From the NCBI RefSeq assembly GCF_012396015.1, contig NZ_JAAXOQ010000007.1:1-64000 (forward strand): a stretch of DNA of 64,000 nt. The letters run 5' to 3'. The DNA is from Tsukamurella spumae (GTDB taxonomy: Bacteria > Actinomycetota > Actinomycetes > Mycobacteriales > Mycobacteriaceae). Shown one piece after another: positions 18,324-26,966 of this stretch (the stretch's first letter is position 1; each line of letters starts with the position of its first letter). The notes under the pieces were generated by a model. It was given only the letters and a program-made list of their open reading frames with translations. It searched no databases and was not told where the DNA came from. The position numbers were made by a program, and so were the translations under genes.

Positions 18324-18341
18324 GTTGACGTTCGTGTCAAC
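18324..18341. promoter_or_regulatory. Candidate operator: GTTGAC-N6-GTCAAC palindrome
   Basis: A perfect 6-bp inverted repeat with a 6-base spacer (GTTGAC GTTCGT GTCAAC), 51 bases upstream of the transporter start and facing the divergent hydrolase gene. An additional TTGAC at 18319 extends the left side. Its form and place suit a TetR-type operator for the transporter-TetR-ligase-carboxylase unit, but no second copy was found to support it. Confidence 0.45.
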
Positions 18342-18356
18342 CGATCCCGGGAAATA

Positions 18357-18373
18357 ACTGAGCGTTTGCTTAC
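18357..18373. promoter_or_regulatory. Variant of the ACTAAGCG...GCTTA operator upstream of the lipase-like gene
   Basis: ACTGAGCGTTTGCTTAC resembles the element found at 31005 and 32436 (ACTAAGCGCTCGCTTA): most positions outside the central spacer agree and the GCTTA arm is intact. It lies 76 bases before the hydrolase gene at 18449. It may tie that gene into the same regulon. The match is imperfect, so this is tentative. Confidence 0.4.
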
Positions 18374-18448
18374 GCAGATGGGGGCCTGTTTCCAGGACTC
18401 TGACGGAGATCGACACCGGCTCCGGCCTCGATCACGTACAAAGAGCAC

Positions 18449-19381
18449 ATGGCACTCCTCGAACCCGATTTCCCGTCCGTCAACGGCCGCGACACCGTCC
18501 GCGCCTGGATCTACACGCCGGCCCGCGAGCCGCGCGCGATCGTGCAGGTCGTCCACGGCCTCGGCGAGCACTCGCGCCGGTACCTGCGCCTGATCACGGC
18601 GCTCCTCGACGCCGGCTTCGTGGTGGCCGCCGAGGACCACGCAGGGCACGGGGCGACCGCGATGGCCTCGGGCGTGTGGGGCGATGCGGGCGAGGACGCG
18701 GCGCAGGTCCTGGTCGCCGATGCCGCCGCGCTCCGCGCGAAGGTCCGCGAGCTCCACCCCGGACTGCCCTACGTCGCCTTCGGACACTCGATGGGCTCGA
18801 TGATCGCCCGCGGGCTGGTCACCGCGCAGCCGGACGGGATCGACGGCCTGGTGCTGTGCGGGATCGCCGCGCAGATCGCCGGCATCGACGGTGTCGTCGA
18901 CCGCGCGGCGCTCGCCGCGGAGCCCGATCAGGCCGGACCCGTGCCCGCGCACTACGTCGGAGAGCTGTTCGACGGCTTCGTGTCCCGGTTCGGCGCGGGA
19001 GCGGGCCCGACCGATTGGGTCGCGCGGGACGCGGACGTCGTGCGCGACCACGCCGTCGACCCGTTCAACAACTTCGGCGCCCCGCTGTCGACCCGGTTCC
19101 TGCGTGGCTTCATCGAGCTGTACGACGCCGCGAACGGCGACGCCTTCTACGCCGCCCTCCGGCCGGAGACGCCCGTGTTGATCCTCGCCGGCGACCAGGA
19201 CCCGGTGACCAACTACGGCGAGGGGGCGTATCACGTGGCGAACGCCCTCGTCGCATCCGGCCATCCCGATGTACGGACGCGCGTCTACCCCGGAGTGCGG
19301 CACGAGGTGCACAACGAGCCCGACACCCGCGACGACGTGACCGCCGAGCTCATCGGCTTCGTCGAGCGCGTGATCGCCTGA
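18449..19381 (+). CDS. Alpha/beta hydrolase, monoacylglycerol-lipase-like
   Basis: A 310-residue serine hydrolase. The oxyanion-loop motif is 'QVVHGLGEHSRRY' (about 33-45), and the nucleophile elbow is FGHSMGSM with Ser near 113. The acid is in 'LILAGDQDPVTNYGEG' and the His in 'PGVRHEVHNE'. HGLGEHS and GHSMGS are hallmarks of monoglyceride lipases and lysophospholipases. No signal peptide is visible, so it acts in the cytoplasm. It stands alone between two divergent or convergent operons and ends in its own terminator. Confidence 0.88.
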   Translation: MALLEPDFPSVNGRDTVRAWIYTPAREPRAIVQVVHGLGEHSRRYLRLITALLDAGFVVAAEDHAGHGATAMASGVWGDAGEDAAQVLVADAAALRAKVRELHPGLPYVAFGHSMGSMIARGLVTAQPDGIDGLVLCGIAAQIAGIDGVVDRAALAAEPDQAGPVPAHYVGELFDGFVSRFGAGAGPTDWVARDADVVRDHAVDPFNNFGAPLSTRFLRGFIELYDAANGDAFYAALRPETPVLILAGDQDPVTNYGEGAYHVANALVASGHPDVRTRVYPGVRHEVHNEPDTRDDVTAELIGFVERVIA

Positions 19382-19395
19382 CGGAGAACGCACGC

Positions 19396-19424
19396 GGCGC
19401 CCCGGCGGTCACCGCCGGGGCGCC
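19396..19424. terminator. Terminator hairpin between the lipase-like gene and the FadD gene
   Basis: GGCGCCCCGGC and its complement GCCGGGGCGCC flank a GGTCACC loop in the 54 bases between the two convergent stops. The stem is perfect and very GC-rich. It would close both the hydrolase transcript and the long operon coming from the right. Confidence 0.75.
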
Positions 19425-19435
19425 CCGTCCGTGCC

Positions 19436-20953
19436 CTACTGCGTACGCAGCTCCCGCTTGAGGATCTTGCCGGTGCCACCCTTGGGCAGCTCGGCGAGGA
19501 GATGGACCTCGCGCGGGTACTTGTACGCCGCCAGGCGCTCGCGACTGAAGTCCGTCAGCGCCTCCGCGTCGGCCGTCGCACCCGGGCGGAGCACGACGAA
19601 CGCGACGACCTCCTCCCCCAGCCGGTCGTCGGGCCGCCCGACGACCGCGGCCTCGACGACATCGGGGTGGGTGTAGAGCACCTCCTCGACCTCGCGGGGA
19701 TAGACGTTGTAGCCGCCGCGGATCACCAGGTCCTTGAGGCGGTCGACGATGAAGAAGTAGCCGTCCTCGTCGCGGTAGCCCAGGTCGCCGGTGTGCAGCC
19801 AGCCGTTTCGCAGTGCCTCGGCCGTCGCGTCGGGCCGCTTGTAGTAACCCTTCATCACGTTGTGGCCGCGGACCACGATCTCACCGACGTTGTCAGCGCC
19901 GGGCGGGAGCTCCGCACCGTCGAGATCGACGGCCCGTAGCTCCACGCCCCAGATGGGCTTGCCGATCGAGAGCACCTTGCGCTGCTCGGCGCTGATGTTG
20001 AAGGTCGCGGTCGACGCGGTCTCGGAGAGGCCGTAGCCCTCCAGGATCACCAGGCCCGGGAACTTCTCCTCGAAGGCGCGGATCACGCCACCGGGGATCG
20101 ACGCGCCGCCGGAGACGGCCGCGCGCAGGCTGCCCAGGTCACGGCCGGCGATGTCCTCGCCGAGCAACGCCACGTACATGGTCGGGACGCCGGACAGCAC
20201 CGTGACCCGGCGCCGCTCGATCACGTCGATGACCGCACCCGCTTCGAATCGCGGCACCAGTGCGACCGAACCGCCGTACCGCACAGCGGCGTTGAGGACG
20301 CTCGACAGCCCGAAGACGTGGAAGAGCGGCAACGCGCCGAGGGCGACGTCGTCGTCGCGCATGCCGAACAACTGCGGCGCGACGGTGCAGTTCATGTAGA
20401 GCTCGAAATGGGTCAGCTCGGCGCCCTTGGGCCGCCCCGTCGTACCCGAGGTGTACAGCAGGACCGCGGTGTCGTCCGAGCTCGTGGGGTGGATCTCCCC
20501 GGTGTCCGACTCCGTCAGGAGCTCGGCGAAGGGCACGGCGCCCGACGGTGTCGGCGCCCCGAGCGACACGACCGCCACGTCGTCCACCCCCGCCTCCGCC
20601 GCGCCCGCGAGGGCGGCCTCGGCGGAGAAGTCGGAGGCGATGAGCAGCTTCGCGTCGCTGTCGCCCAGGTGGTAGGCCACCTCACGCGCGGTGAACAAGG
20701 GGTTCAGCGGCACCATCGTCAGGCCTGCCTTGAGGATGCCGAAGTAGACCAGCACGAACTCCGGCAGGTTCGGCAGCTGCACGGCCACCTTGTCGCCCGG
20801 CGCGAGGCCGCGCACCAGCAGCGCGGCGGCGATCCGCCCCGACTGCTCGTCGACCTCGCGGTAGTCGATCTCGCGATCCCCGAAGTACAGCATCGGCGCA
20901 CCCGGGCGCGCATCGGCGGACTCGCGCAGCATCACGGCCAGGTTGAACGACAT
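19436..20953 (-). CDS. Long-chain-type fatty acid--CoA ligase (FadD)
   Basis: ATP-dependent activation of a fatty or hydroxy-fatty acid to acyl-CoA. The 505-residue ANL enzyme has the A3 motif 'LLYTSGTTGRPKGAEL' (about 165), A5 'EGYGLSETAS', A7 'NGWLHTGDLGYRDEDGYF', A8 'LKDLVIRGGYNVYPREVE' and the catalytic Lys in 'GGTGKILKREL'. It is the last gene of the 12-gene operon, only 3 bases after the lactonase gene, with GGGGGAG as ribosome binding site. In the proposed pathway it would activate the acid released by the lactonase. Confidence 0.93.
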   Translation of the reverse strand: MSFNLAVMLRESADARPGAPMLYFGDREIDYREVDEQSGRIAAALLVRGLAPGDKVAVQLPNLPEFVLVYFGILKAGLTMVPLNPLFTAREVAYHLGDSDAKLLIASDFSAEAALAGAAEAGVDDVAVVSLGAPTPSGAVPFAELLTESDTGEIHPTSSDDTAVLLYTSGTTGRPKGAELTHFELYMNCTVAPQLFGMRDDDVALGALPLFHVFGLSSVLNAAVRYGGSVALVPRFEAGAVIDVIERRRVTVLSGVPTMYVALLGEDIAGRDLGSLRAAVSGGASIPGGVIRAFEEKFPGLVILEGYGLSETASTATFNISAEQRKVLSIGKPIWGVELRAVDLDGAELPPGADNVGEIVVRGHNVMKGYYKRPDATAEALRNGWLHTGDLGYRDEDGYFFIVDRLKDLVIRGGYNVYPREVEEVLYTHPDVVEAAVVGRPDDRLGEEVVAFVVLRPGATADAEALTDFSRERLAAYKYPREVHLLAELPKGGTGKILKRELRTQ

Positions 20954-20956
20954 GCG

Positions 20957-21937
20957 CTACTCCCCCGCCAGCACGCGACGCGGGACGTCGACCAGCATGG
21001 TGTCGATCTGCGCCTGCGTCACACCGCGCTCGAGCACGTACGGGAAGACGTCCTCGAAGACGTGCGTGTAGTGCCACTGGAGCATGCCCGCCTTGACATT
21101 CGGGTCGATCCAGTCGATGTAGCAGGACGCGTCCTGCGACAGCACGATCTTGTCGGTGTATCCGCGGCGCACCATCTCGATGAGCGTGTCGTTGCGCGCC
21201 TCGAAGGTGGTCTCCAGGTTGATGCCGAACCGGTCGAAGCCCAGGGTGAAGCCGGCATCGGCGAGCGCGGAGAGGTGGTCGACGTCCGTGGAATCGCCAC
21301 TGTGCCCCAGGACGATCCGCGCCGGATCCACGCCCTCCTCGTCACACATCACCCGCTTGACCAACAGGCCCGTCTCCGAGCCGGGGTGGGTGTGCACGGT
21401 GATCGGCACGCCGGTGGCGTTGTGCGCCTTCGCCACTGCTCGCATCACCCGTTCCACGCCCTCGGTCAGGCCGTGGTGGTCGATGGCGCACTTGAGCATG
21501 CCCGCCTTCACGCCCGTGTCGCCGATGCCCTGCTCGATGTCCCGGACGAACATGTCCGCCATGGGATCCGGGAAGTCGATACCCGTCATCGCGGTCAGGG
21601 CCGGCCCGCGGTACATGAAGTACCGCGGCACGTCCCGGTAGGTGTAGACGCCGGTGGCCGCGACGATCCGCACCGGCGTCCGCTCCGCGATCCGCTGGAT
21701 CCGCGGGATGTAGCGGCCGAGGCCGACCACCGTCGGATCGACGATGGTCCGCACGCCGGCGTCGTACGCCCGCTGCAACTGCGCGACCGCGTCGTCCGCC
21801 CGGGCGTCCTCGTCGCCGAAGTCCTCCGGGTAGTTCTGCTGGATGTCCGGCGTGAGCACGAAGACGTGCTCGTGCATGAGCGTGACGCCCAGGTCGGCGG
21901 CGTCGACGTCTCCGGTGACGGTGTGTACGGCTCCCAT
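20957..21937 (-). CDS. Phosphotriesterase-like lactonase (PLL, amidohydrolase superfamily)
   Basis: A binuclear-metal TIM-barrel hydrolase of 326 residues, the same length as M. tuberculosis PPH (Rv0230c). Predicted metal ligands are all present: His22 and His24 (LMHEHVF), bridging carboxylated Lys149 (AGMLKCA), His182 (TVHTH), His212 (LGHSGD) and Asp269 (LSQDASC). PLL-type members hydrolyse gamma- and delta-lactones, including acyl-homoserine lactones, and have weak organophosphatase activity. Its place inside a fatty-acid catabolic operon favours lactone opening to a hydroxy acid as the native job; the exact substrate is inference. Confidence 0.9.
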   Translation of the reverse strand: MGAVHTVTGDVDAADLGVTLMHEHVFVLTPDIQQNYPEDFGDEDARADDAVAQLQRAYDAGVRTIVDPTVVGLGRYIPRIQRIAERTPVRIVAATGVYTYRDVPRYFMYRGPALTAMTGIDFPDPMADMFVRDIEQGIGDTGVKAGMLKCAIDHHGLTEGVERVMRAVAKAHNATGVPITVHTHPGSETGLLVKRVMCDEEGVDPARIVLGHSGDSTDVDHLSALADAGFTLGFDRFGINLETTFEARNDTLIEMVRRGYTDKIVLSQDASCYIDWIDPNVKAGMLQWHYTHVFEDVFPYVLERGVTQAQIDTMLVDVPRRVLAGE

Positions 21938-21983
21938 GGTTCCTACTTTCCGACGGTGACTCGTGATGGGCGGGGCGGTTCTG

Positions 21984-23069
21984 TCAGGCGGGCAGGTCGA
22001 TCAGGCCCGCGAGTGCGGTGCGGTGCCGGCCGGCCGCCCCCAGCGCGATCTGGTCGGCCTTGGCGCGCTTGAGGTACAGGTGCACCGGCGCCTCCCAGGT
22101 CATCCCGATGCCGCCGTGCAGCTGCACCGCCTCCTCCGCGGCACGGACCGCGAGGTCCGAACAGTATGCGGCGGCCACGGCGACCGCGATGACGCTCTCG
22201 GGATCTTCCGGCCCCAGCTCCGCCAGCGTGACGGCGGCCGACCGGGCCGCCGCCGCCGCGGATTCCGCATCGGCGTACAACTCGGCGAGACGATGCTTGA
22301 GCGCCTGGAAGCCGCCGACGATCCGACCGAACTGCCTGCGCTCCTTGAGGTACACGACCGTGGTGAGCACGCACCAGCGCGCGAGACCGGCCTGCTCGGC
22401 GGCCAGGAGCGCGGCCCCGGTCAGGAGCCCCGCGCGGACCGCGGTGGCACCGTCGGCGGTGAGGACATCGCCCCGGGCGCCGTCGAGGGTGATGTCGGCG
22501 AGCTGCCGCGTCATGTCCAGCGAGGACACCGGCTCGATCCGGGTGTCGGCCGCCGGGACGGCGTACAGCGCACCGTCGGAGCCCGGGACGAGGAGGACAT
22601 CGGCACCGATCGCCCCGGCGACGGACCGCACGGTGCCCGACAGCGCACCGTCGACGACGGGAACCGTCGGGACCGGCCCGTGCGGGTTCACGGAGAAGGG
22701 CACCACCAGGGCCGCCGACCGCTCGCCGGTGGCGAGCCGGGACGGCAGGGCCGATGCGCCGGCGGCCAGCGCCGTCGCGGTGGCGATCCCCGCGGAGGTG
22801 AGGAAGTCCGTTGCCGCGCAGGCCGCCCCGAGCTCCTCGGCGACGACCCCGGCCACCGCCGCACCTGCCCCGGCGCCGCCCAGGTCCTCGGGGACGAGCA
22901 GGCCCGCGACCCCCATCTCGGCGAGCTCGCCGTCGATCCCGGGGGCCGGGGTTCCGTCGTAGGCAGCGATGAGGTCCGCCGGTGCCGTGCGGCGCCCGAG
23001 CAGGTCGCGCACCGCCGCGCGCAGGTCGTCCTCGACGTCGGTGTTCAGTAGCTGCGGTGAGAAGCTCAC
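21984..23069 (-). CDS. Acyl-CoA dehydrogenase, small (beta-like) subunit of a heteromeric pair
   Basis: A 361-residue acyl-CoA dehydrogenase-fold protein. The N-terminal helical domain ('ADLIAAYDG', 'VPEDLGGAGAGAA') and the C-terminal four-helix domain ('RRQFGRIVGGFQALKHRLAE', 'AVQLHGGIGMTWE', HLYLKRAKAD) are recognisable, but the middle FAD-binding beta-domain is degenerate. The typical catalytic-loop segment IYGGTSE is absent. The gene starts at GTG 23069, overlapping the stop of the larger dehydrogenase gene by four bases. The size pair 361+395 matches alpha2-beta2 dehydrogenases known from mycobacterial sterol degradation. Confidence 0.88.
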   Translation of the reverse strand: MSFSPQLLNTDVEDDLRAAVRDLLGRRTAPADLIAAYDGTPAPGIDGELAEMGVAGLLVPEDLGGAGAGAAVAGVVAEELGAACAATDFLTSAGIATATALAAGASALPSRLATGERSAALVVPFSVNPHGPVPTVPVVDGALSGTVRSVAGAIGADVLLVPGSDGALYAVPAADTRIEPVSSLDMTRQLADITLDGARGDVLTADGATAVRAGLLTGAALLAAEQAGLARWCVLTTVVYLKERRQFGRIVGGFQALKHRLAELYADAESAAAAARSAAVTLAELGPEDPESVIAVAVAAAYCSDLAVRAAEEAVQLHGGIGMTWEAPVHLYLKRAKADQIALGAAGRHRTALAGLIDLPA

Positions 23070-24253
23070 TTGGGCACGTCCTTCCACGGCAGGTCCTTGT
23101 CGACCCGGTGCTCCGGCGGCAGCCCCAGCACGCGCTCCGCCACGATGTTCTTGAGGATCTCCGAGGTGCCGCCCTCGATCGAGTTGCCCTTGGCCCGCAG
23201 ATAGCGGTACCCGGCGTCCCGGCCGTAGAAGTCGACCCGGTCCGGACGGACCATCGTCCAATCCGCGTACCGCAGGCCGTCTTCCGCGAGCAGCTCCAGT
23301 TCGAGTCCCGACAGCTTCTGGTTGAGCCGCGCGAAGGACAGCTTCATCGCCGCGCCCTCCGGCCCGGGTTGCCCGGACGCAAGCTTCTGCCCCAGTCGCT
23401 GCGCCGTCACCCGGGCGACCTCGCTGTCCACCCACAGGCGGAGCAGGTCGTCGTGCAGGTCCGGCGTGCGCAGCTCCGGGCGCTCGCGCCAGGTCCTGGC
23501 GACGACGCCGATCATGCCGTCCTCGCGCTGTGCGGCGCGACCGCCGATCGCGACCCGCTCGTTGTTGAGCGTGGCATTGGCGACCTGCCAGCCCTGGCCC
23601 ACCGCACCGAGGCGGTGGGCGTCCGGGATGCGCACGCCCTCGAGGAAGACCTCGTTGAACTCGGCCTCGCCGGTGATCTGCCGCAGCGGCCGCACATCGA
23701 TCCCCGGGTCGGACATGTCGCACAGGAAGTACGTCAGGCCCTTGTGCTTGGGCAGATCCGGATCGGTACGGGCGACCAGGATCGCCCACTGCGCGTTGTG
23801 CGCGCCCGAGGTCCAGACCTTCTGGCCCGTGACCACCCAGTCGTCGCCGTCGCGCACCGCGCGGGTCGCGAGGCCCGCGAGGTCGGAGCCGGCGCCGGGC
23901 TCGCTGAAGAGCTGGCACCAGATCTCCTCGCCCGTCCACAGCGGGCGCAGGAAGCGGTCGATCTGCTCGGGCGTGCCGAAGGACAGGATCGTGGGGGCGG
24001 CCATGCCCAGGCCGATGCCGTTGACATGACTGCGGTTGTCGGGGGCGCCCGCCGCGGCGAACCGTGCGTCGACCGCCTGCTGCAGGGACCGCGAGAGGCC
24101 CAGCCCGCCGCGTCCCTCCGGGTACGCCACCCACGCGAGGCCGGCGTCGTAGCGGGCCCGCAGGAACTCCAGCGGGTCCGTCTCGGCCGGCGGATGCGCC
24201 GCGAGGAACTCGTCGACCCGCCGGGCGAGCTCGTCCGGCCCCGGCGCCGTCAT
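23066..24253 (-). CDS. Acyl-CoA dehydrogenase, large (alpha-like) subunit
   Basis: An FAD-dependent acyl-CoA dehydrogenase of 395 residues that introduces an alpha-beta double bond and passes electrons to ETF. Family motifs: '[15 protein letters not shown]' (FAD/substrate loop, about 125-140), '[14 protein letters not shown]', 'GLTYFLCDM', and near the end '[20 protein letters not shown]'. It is flanked on both sides by other dehydrogenase genes with ATGA/GTGA overlaps, so three dehydrogenases are made from one coupled message. It probably forms a heterotetramer with the 361-residue product of the next gene. Confidence 0.92.
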   Translation of the reverse strand: MTAPGPDELARRVDEFLAAHPPAETDPLEFLRARYDAGLAWVAYPEGRGGLGLSRSLQQAVDARFAAAGAPDNRSHVNGIGLGMAAPTILSFGTPEQIDRFLRPLWTGEEIWCQLFSEPGAGSDLAGLATRAVRDGDDWVVTGQKVWTSGAHNAQWAILVARTDPDLPKHKGLTYFLCDMSDPGIDVRPLRQITGEAEFNEVFLEGVRIPDAHRLGAVGQGWQVANATLNNERVAIGGRAAQREDGMIGVVARTWRERPELRTPDLHDDLLRLWVDSEVARVTAQRLGQKLASGQPGPEGAAMKLSFARLNQKLSGLELELLAEDGLRYADWTMVRPDRVDFYGRDAGYRYLRAKGNSIEGGTSEILKNIVAERVLGLPPEHRVDKDLPWKDVPK

Positions 24254-25482
24254 CGCTGCGCCCGGGCCGCCGCGCGCTTCTTCAGCTCCGCGCGGGCGAG
24301 GGAGTTCTTGTGCACCTCGTCGGGCCCGTCGGCGAACCGCAGGGTCCGGATGCCGGCGTAGTACTCGGCGAGCGGGAAGTCCTGCGACAGGCCGCCCGCG
24401 CCGTGCGCCTGGATCGCCTTGTCCAGGATCCACTGCACGGTCTGCGGCGTGGCGATCTTGATCGCCTGGATCTCCGTGTGGGCGCCGCGGTTGCCCACGG
24501 TGTCCATCAGCCACGCGGTCTTGAGCACGAGCAGGCGCAGCTGCTCGATCCGCACGCGGGACTCGGCGATCCAGTCGCGGATGACGCCTTGCTCGGACAG
24601 CGGCTTGCCGAAGGCGGTGCGCTCCGAGACCCGGTCGCACATCGCCTCGACCGCGCGCTCCGCGACGCCGATCGACCGCATGCAGTGGTGGATGCGGCCG
24701 GGCCCGAGGCGGGCCTGCGCGATGGCGAAGCCGTCGCCCTCCTCGCCGATCAGGTTGCTCGCGGGCACGCGGACGTCGGTGAACCGCATCTCGGCGTGGC
24801 CGCCGTGGCTGTGGTCGTCGTAGCCGAAGACCTCCATGCCGCGCAGTACCTCGAGGCCGGGGGTGTCCCGCGGCACGAGGATCTGCGACTGCTGACGGTG
24901 CCGCTCGGCGTCGGGGGCGGTCTTGCCCATGACGATGAAGACCTTGCAGTTCGGGTTCATCGCGCCCGTGATCCACCACTTGCGGCCGTTGATGACGTAG
25001 TCATCCCCGTCGCGGACGATGGACAGGCCGATGTTGGTGGCGTCGGAGCTGGCGACATCGGGCTCGGTCATCGCGAAGGCGGAGCGGATCTCCCCGTTCA
25101 GGAGCGGCTTGAGCCACTGCTCCTTCTGCTCCGCGGTGCCGAACTCGTTGAGCACCTCCATGTTCCCGGTGTCCGGCGCGGCGCAGTTGAACACGGCGGG
25201 CGCGAGATGCAGGCTGCGGCCGGAGATCTCGGCGAGCGGCGCGTACTGCAGGTTGCTCAGGCCCGCGCCGTTCTCCCCGGGCAGGAAGAAGTTCCAGAAG
25301 CCGCGGCTGCGGGCCTCGGCGCGGAGCTCCGCGAGCACCGGGACGCTGTCCCAGGCCCAACGGTCGTCCAGCTCGGCCAGCTGGCGGTGGAAGGTCTCCT
25401 CCGCCGGATAGACGTGGGCGTCCATGAAGTCGTTGACCCGACCGATCAGCTCGGTCGTCGTGGCGTCGTACGCGAATTCCAT
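24250..25482 (-). CDS. ACAD10/ACAD11-type acyl-CoA dehydrogenase
   Basis: A 410-residue acyl-CoA dehydrogenase of the subclass found as the C-terminal domain of human ACAD10 and ACAD11 and as LvaC-like enzymes. The typical start ([20 protein letters not shown]), '[17 protein letters not shown]', '[20 protein letters not shown]' and the ending '[19 protein letters not shown]' are present. In the studied relatives the enzyme acts on 4-phosphorylated hydroxyacyl-CoA. Here the kinase-like gene is immediately upstream, 3 bases away. Overlap with the next dehydrogenase gene is ATGA. Confidence 0.92.
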   Translation of the reverse strand: MEFAYDATTTELIGRVNDFMDAHVYPAEETFHRQLAELDDRWAWDSVPVLAELRAEARSRGFWNFFLPGENGAGLSNLQYAPLAEISGRSLHLAPAVFNCAAPDTGNMEVLNEFGTAEQKEQWLKPLLNGEIRSAFAMTEPDVASSDATNIGLSIVRDGDDYVINGRKWWITGAMNPNCKVFIVMGKTAPDAERHRQQSQILVPRDTPGLEVLRGMEVFGYDDHSHGGHAEMRFTDVRVPASNLIGEEGDGFAIAQARLGPGRIHHCMRSIGVAERAVEAMCDRVSERTAFGKPLSEQGVIRDWIAESRVRIEQLRLLVLKTAWLMDTVGNRGAHTEIQAIKIATPQTVQWILDKAIQAHGAGGLSQDFPLAEYYAGIRTLRFADGPDEVHKNSLARAELKKRAAARAQR

Positions 25483-25485
25483 GTG

Positions 25486-26502
25486 TCAGTTCTCCTTCAG
25501 TGCCGAGATACCGGCGTCGAGCAGCGGGTTCACGGCCTGGCCGGCCTCGGCGAAGCCCTCGCCCACCGTCTGGCCGCCCACGTAGCGGTAGTGGATGCCC
25601 TCGACGATCCCCGCCAACTTGAAGCAGGAGAGGGCGATGTAGAAGCCGAGGTCGCCGAGGTCGCGGTTGGACCCGGCGGCGTACCGGTCGATGATCTGCT
25701 GCTCGCTCAGGAAGCCCGGGGCCTCCGTCACATCGCTGACGGTGCCCGCGGAGATCTTCGCGAGACGGCCGTACACCAGCATCAGCGCCAGGTCGGTGAG
25801 CGAGTCGCCGATGGTGGCCAGTTCCCAGTCGACGACGGCCGCCGGCACGTCCTGCGGTGAGACGAGCACGTTGTCGAGGCGGTAGTCGCCGTGCACGATC
25901 CCGGGCGCGGCGTCCGCGGGGACCCGCTTCTCCAGTGCCGCGAAGAGCTCGTCGACCTTCGGCAGGTCACGGGTGTGCGCGGCGGCGAACTGCTTGCGCC
26001 AGCGCTGCACCTGACGGCCCAGGAAGCCCTCGGGGCGGCCGTAGTCGGCGAGGCCGACGCTCGCGGGATCGACGTGGTGCAGCTCGATCAGGGTGTCCAC
26101 GAGTCGCTCGGAGATCGCGCGGGTGCGGTCGGCGCCGAGCGCCACGAGCTCGGAGGCGCGCCGGTAGGGCACGCCGTCGATCTCGCTCATGACGTAGAAC
26201 GGCGCACCGAGCACCGCGGGATCGTCGCAGAAGGCGTACATCACGGGCACCGGCACGGCGGTGCCCGCGAGCGCCGACATCATGCGGTACTCGCGACCCA
26301 TGTCGTGCGCCGTGGCCAGCAGCTTGCCGACCGGCGGGCGGCGCAGGATCCACCGGGAGGCACCGTCGGAGATTCGGTAGGTGAGATTGGACTTGCCCCC
26401 CGCGATGAGGACCGCCTCGAGGTCGGTGCCCGCGCCCTGCACGTGCTGCGGAAGCCAGGCGCCGAGGACATCGAGGTCGAGGCCCGGATGCCGCTCGGTC
26501 AT
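25486..26502 (-). CDS. APH-family phosphotransferase (ACAD11/LvaA-type 4-hydroxyacyl-CoA kinase candidate)
   Basis: A 338-residue kinase-fold protein. The ATP-site loop 'IAGGKSNLTYRISDG', catalytic loop 'GIVHGDYRLDNVLV' (HGD..N) and metal motif 'VVDWELATIGD' are intact, so it should be an active phosphotransferase. Its relatives form the N-terminal kinase domain of ACAD11 and the Pseudomonas LvaA protein, which phosphorylate the 4-hydroxy group of hydroxyacyl-CoAs. Antibiotic resistance is unlikely given the context. I chose ATG 26502, which overlaps the MaoC stop (TGATG). Confidence 0.9.
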   Translation of the reverse strand: MTERHPGLDLDVLGAWLPQHVQGAGTDLEAVLIAGGKSNLTYRISDGASRWILRRPPVGKLLATAHDMGREYRMMSALAGTAVPVPVMYAFCDDPAVLGAPFYVMSEIDGVPYRRASELVALGADRTRAISERLVDTLIELHHVDPASVGLADYGRPEGFLGRQVQRWRKQFAAAHTRDLPKVDELFAALEKRVPADAAPGIVHGDYRLDNVLVSPQDVPAAVVDWELATIGDSLTDLALMLVYGRLAKISAGTVSDVTEAPGFLSEQQIIDRYAAGSNRDLGDLGFYIALSCFKLAGIVEGIHYRYVGGQTVGEGFAEAGQAVNPLLDAGISALKEN

Positions 26503-26954
26503 CAGAACACCACCACCGAGACGATCTCGCCGACGCACGCGGGGCGCTCACTGCCCTCGATCTCGATAGTCACCTTCGCGATCACCTGCTGTCCGCCGCC
26601 GCCCGGGGTGACGGACACCAGCTCGACGCCGGCCCGCACGCGCGAGCCCACGGGGACGGGCGCAGGGAAGCGAACCTTGTTGCTGCCGTAGTTCACCCCC
26701 ATCTTCGTTCCCTCGACGGTGTAGATCTGCCACGTCAGCATGGGGATCAGCGAGAGGGTGAGGTAGCCGTGGGCGATGGTCGTGCCGAACGGCCCGGCCT
26801 TCGCCTTCTCCGGGTCGACGTGGATCCACTGGTGATCCCCGGTCGCCTCGGCGAACATGTCGATGCGCTGCTGGTCGATCTCGACCCAGTCGCTGTAGCC
26901 GAGGTGCTCGCCGACGGCGGCCTGCAGCTCCTCGAGTCCCTTGAGTACGCGCAT
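26502..26954 (-). CDS. MaoC-family (R)-specific enoyl-CoA hydratase, HtdZ-like
   Basis: A 150-residue single hot-dog-fold hydratase that adds water to trans-2-enoyl-CoA. The catalytic motif ATGDHQWIHVD carries Asp40 and His45, followed by the conserved GPFGTTIAHGYLTLSLIP segment. It closely resembles M. tuberculosis HtdZ (Rv0130, 151 residues) from memory. It lies between SDR and kinase genes with 12 bases and a TGATG overlap respectively. In the operon it would hydrate the enoyl-CoA formed by the dehydrogenases. Confidence 0.92.
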   Translation of the reverse strand: MRVLKGLEELQAAVGEHLGYSDWVEIDQQRIDMFAEATGDHQWIHVDPEKAKAGPFGTTIAHGYLTLSLIPMLTWQIYTVEGTKMGVNYGSNKVRFPAPVPVGSRVRAGVELVSVTPGGGGQQVIAKVTIEIEGSERPACVGEIVSVVVF

Positions 26955-26966
26955 GATGCTGTGCCC

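Noticed and set aside
20318-22072. 584-codon plus-strand open frame opposite the lactonase and FadD genes
   Set aside because: It is antisense to genes with full motif sets and has no domain, ribosome binding site or sensible composition (His/Arg/Val-rich).
25486-26502. APH-fold kinase as an aminoglycoside resistance gene
   Set aside because: The sequence type and the operon with ACAD11-like dehydrogenase, MaoC and SDR genes fit an acyl-CoA-related kinase, not antibiotic resistance.
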